From Phanerodontia chrysosporium (lineage: Eukaryota; Basidiomycota; Agaricomycetes; Polyporales; Phanerochaetaceae), in the NCBI GenBank assembly GCA_001910725.1, contig MJGA01000007.1, positions 806,001 through 870,000 of the forward strand: DNA of 64,000 nt. Reading direction: 5' to 3'. A model generated the notes under the pieces. That model had not been told where the DNA came from. It did no database searches and worked only from the letters and a program-made list of their open reading frames with translations. The position numbers and the translations under genes are program-made. This document shows, in pieces, positions 62,426 through 64,000 of the stretch. Position 1 is the stretch's first letter. Each line of letters begins with the position of its first letter.

Positions 62426-64000
62426 ATGTCATTCTCCTTCGATGGCTCGGCGAACGGCTTCTTTACGCTTTCCCTGTTCTCGTCATCCGCGATTCCTCCA
62501 CCCGTCCCAAACCACTCTATTTCCGCTTCATGCCAGTCGTCAACGCCTTGCGCCTACCCTATAACTCGACACTCATCGAGCTCCGCTCTTCAGGATGCCC
62601 AGTCTTTCCTCGATCTTCAAGACTCATCGTTCATGACCACCTTACGAACTTTGTCCCCCATCGCTCCATTTCCTTTACGACTGCCCAAATTTCGGAAGCA
62701 TTCCCACGTGGCCCGAGATGAAGCGCCTTCTAGCCCAGTTCTTGCGAATAGACACCTACCTCCGCACATACCCTCGCTGGCACATTGCTCACACCCTTCT
62801 AACTACGACGATTACACCGACTCCTTCCCTGATGCCGGTCTCTCAGATACTACTTCTGAGCCGAGCCCCACGGCCTCTATAAAGCGCTCCAACGATTGGC
62901 CCACGCGTGGTCTCGATGCCACTCCTTTCAACTCCCCGACCAGAACCACGTTCCACTCCTCAAACACAGACAGAGACATTAGCGAGACGATCAAGCAGCT
63001 CGAAGAACTTGCCTGCGACTTGAAGACAATGAACATCAACATCTGCGCGCCAAAACCACCAACACGTAGACTTGTACGACCTCCCCCACGTTTCTCTTCC
63101 TTGCCACGATCGAGACATGCTGTACACATCCACTATGACTCCTCTTCGTCTTCCGCCTCGCAGTCGTCGCCCTCGGACAGCTCTGCGGAGATTGCCTCAT
63201 CACCTGTCTCGGAGTCCCCGCCTGCCCGTCTCGCCTACCTCACCGAGGACATCTCCCCAGCCGGAGAAGGACAGCGGGTCGCCCTACCGAGAATCGTCCT
63301 CACAGTTCCGTCTGCGGACGAACTCGCTGCGGTGCCCGTCGAGTCTCAGCGGAGAGGTCGACCGGTTGGGGCGGATGGGGATGAGGTCGAATGGGTCAAT
63401 AACTACGGCCGGTGGGGCTGCGACTCTGACTCGGACGACGACGACGAGTGCGCCTCCATCACATACTCTATCCTGTCCGACTACGACGACGCGTCCTCCA
63501 TGTTCACCACGCCGCCCGACTCGCCACCTCCCCTGACTCCTAACGTACGTCCGCCTGCTTCCCACTCGTAGGTCGCGCCGTGTCTCACCTCCCACACAGA
63601 CCTCGCCGGTCCGTCAGGTCTTCTACATGCGCACATCCTCCGAGTGCACAAGCTCTGAGTGCCCGCCCTCGCCGTCCACACCCACTTCGCCAACACAGTG
63701 GCTGCGGCGCGCGCTGTCGAAGCCGCTCCTGCGCACCACGAAGAAGGCAGACACGCCGCCGCCGTCGCCCGTATCCGCGCCCGACGGCTCTCGCTGCAGG
63801 CGTACCCGCTCGTCCTGGGCGAAAAGACGTCTAGTGACACGTGCGCACACGACCTCGTCGCAGAAGACCCCTTCGCGAAGGAGCCGTTGAGCTTGGGACT
63901 GCAGGATATGAATGCGCAGGCGATGGAGTCTGGAGAGGTTCTCCCGCGGGGCGAGGTGTCCTGCTGGTCTGCGAGCTCCGAGTCGCTCGTCATGCATCGG
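62426..64000 (+). CDS. disordered Ser/Pro-rich protein, runs off the right edge
   Basis: Hypothetical protein, 3' incomplete. The ATG at 62426 (MSFSFDGSANGF) is the chosen start; the ATG at 62633 (MTTLRTLSPIAPFPLRLPKF) is an alternative. The first exon has a short predicted helix (DISETIKQLEELACDLKTMN), then acidic Ser/Asp runs. An intron, GTACGT to CACACAG (about 63545-63600), leads to TSPVRQVFYMRTSSECTSS. Near 63780-63782 a CCC run must gain one C for the frame to continue as RRLSLQAYPLVLGEKTSSDT up to the window edge; without it the frame stops. It has no recognised domain. Confidence 0.65.

Overview
The window is nuclear DNA of a filamentous basidiomycete, most likely an Agaricomycete. 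Genes sit on both strands and are cut by many short introns, mostly 45-65 nt. Coding sequence is rich in C and G, and TATA boxes with pyrimidine-rich leaders precede some genes. No rRNA, tRNA, CRISPR or clearly intact transposon was seen. About 20 protein-coding genes can be supported. Exon joins were worked out by hand from splice signals and reading frame, so terminal exons are less certain than the middles.

Layout. 1-2.8 kb: an unrecognised, decayed gene relic. 2.9-9 kb: two minus-strand genes, a TmpA-like ferric-reductase-related membrane protein and an ELMO/CED-12 protein. 10.9-15.7 kb: xylulokinase and methylenetetrahydrofolate reductase (MTHFR). 17-19.9 kb: two consecutive Cys/His-rich proteins. 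20-31 kb: epsilon-COP, divergent from a very large TEL1/ATM checkpoint kinase. 31.2-33.2 kb: a membrane-anchored aspartic protease. 33.2-36.7 kb: gene-poor, with one 78-codon ORF. 36.7-47.5 kb: RAD9 (9-1-1 clamp), a PAK-type kinase, RIT1 (initiator tRNA ribosyl-phosphate transferase) and a PIF1 helicase. 48.9-53.9 kb: two neighbouring Zn2Cys6 regulators. 54-61.4 kb: two long disordered proteins flanking a second membrane aspartic protease. 61.7-64 kb: a small DUF202-like membrane protein and a disordered protein running off the end.

The genes do not form one pathway. They are mainly housekeeping genes of metabolism (xylulokinase, MTHFR), vesicle traffic (epsilon-COP), signalling (PAK, ELMO) and genome maintenance (TEL1, RAD9, PIF1). 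The three genome-maintenance genes lie within about 26 kb, which may be chance.

The most striking signal is in the sequence quality. At least six conserved or otherwise coherent genes are broken by a single missing base, and in each the frame is restored by one extra C (or G) in a C/G run. In TEL1 the same one-base change also repairs an impossible intron phase. A few other single-base breaks do not fit C/G runs. The simplest reading is under-called C/G homopolymers in the assembly rather than many independent pseudogenes, but raw reads are needed to prove this.
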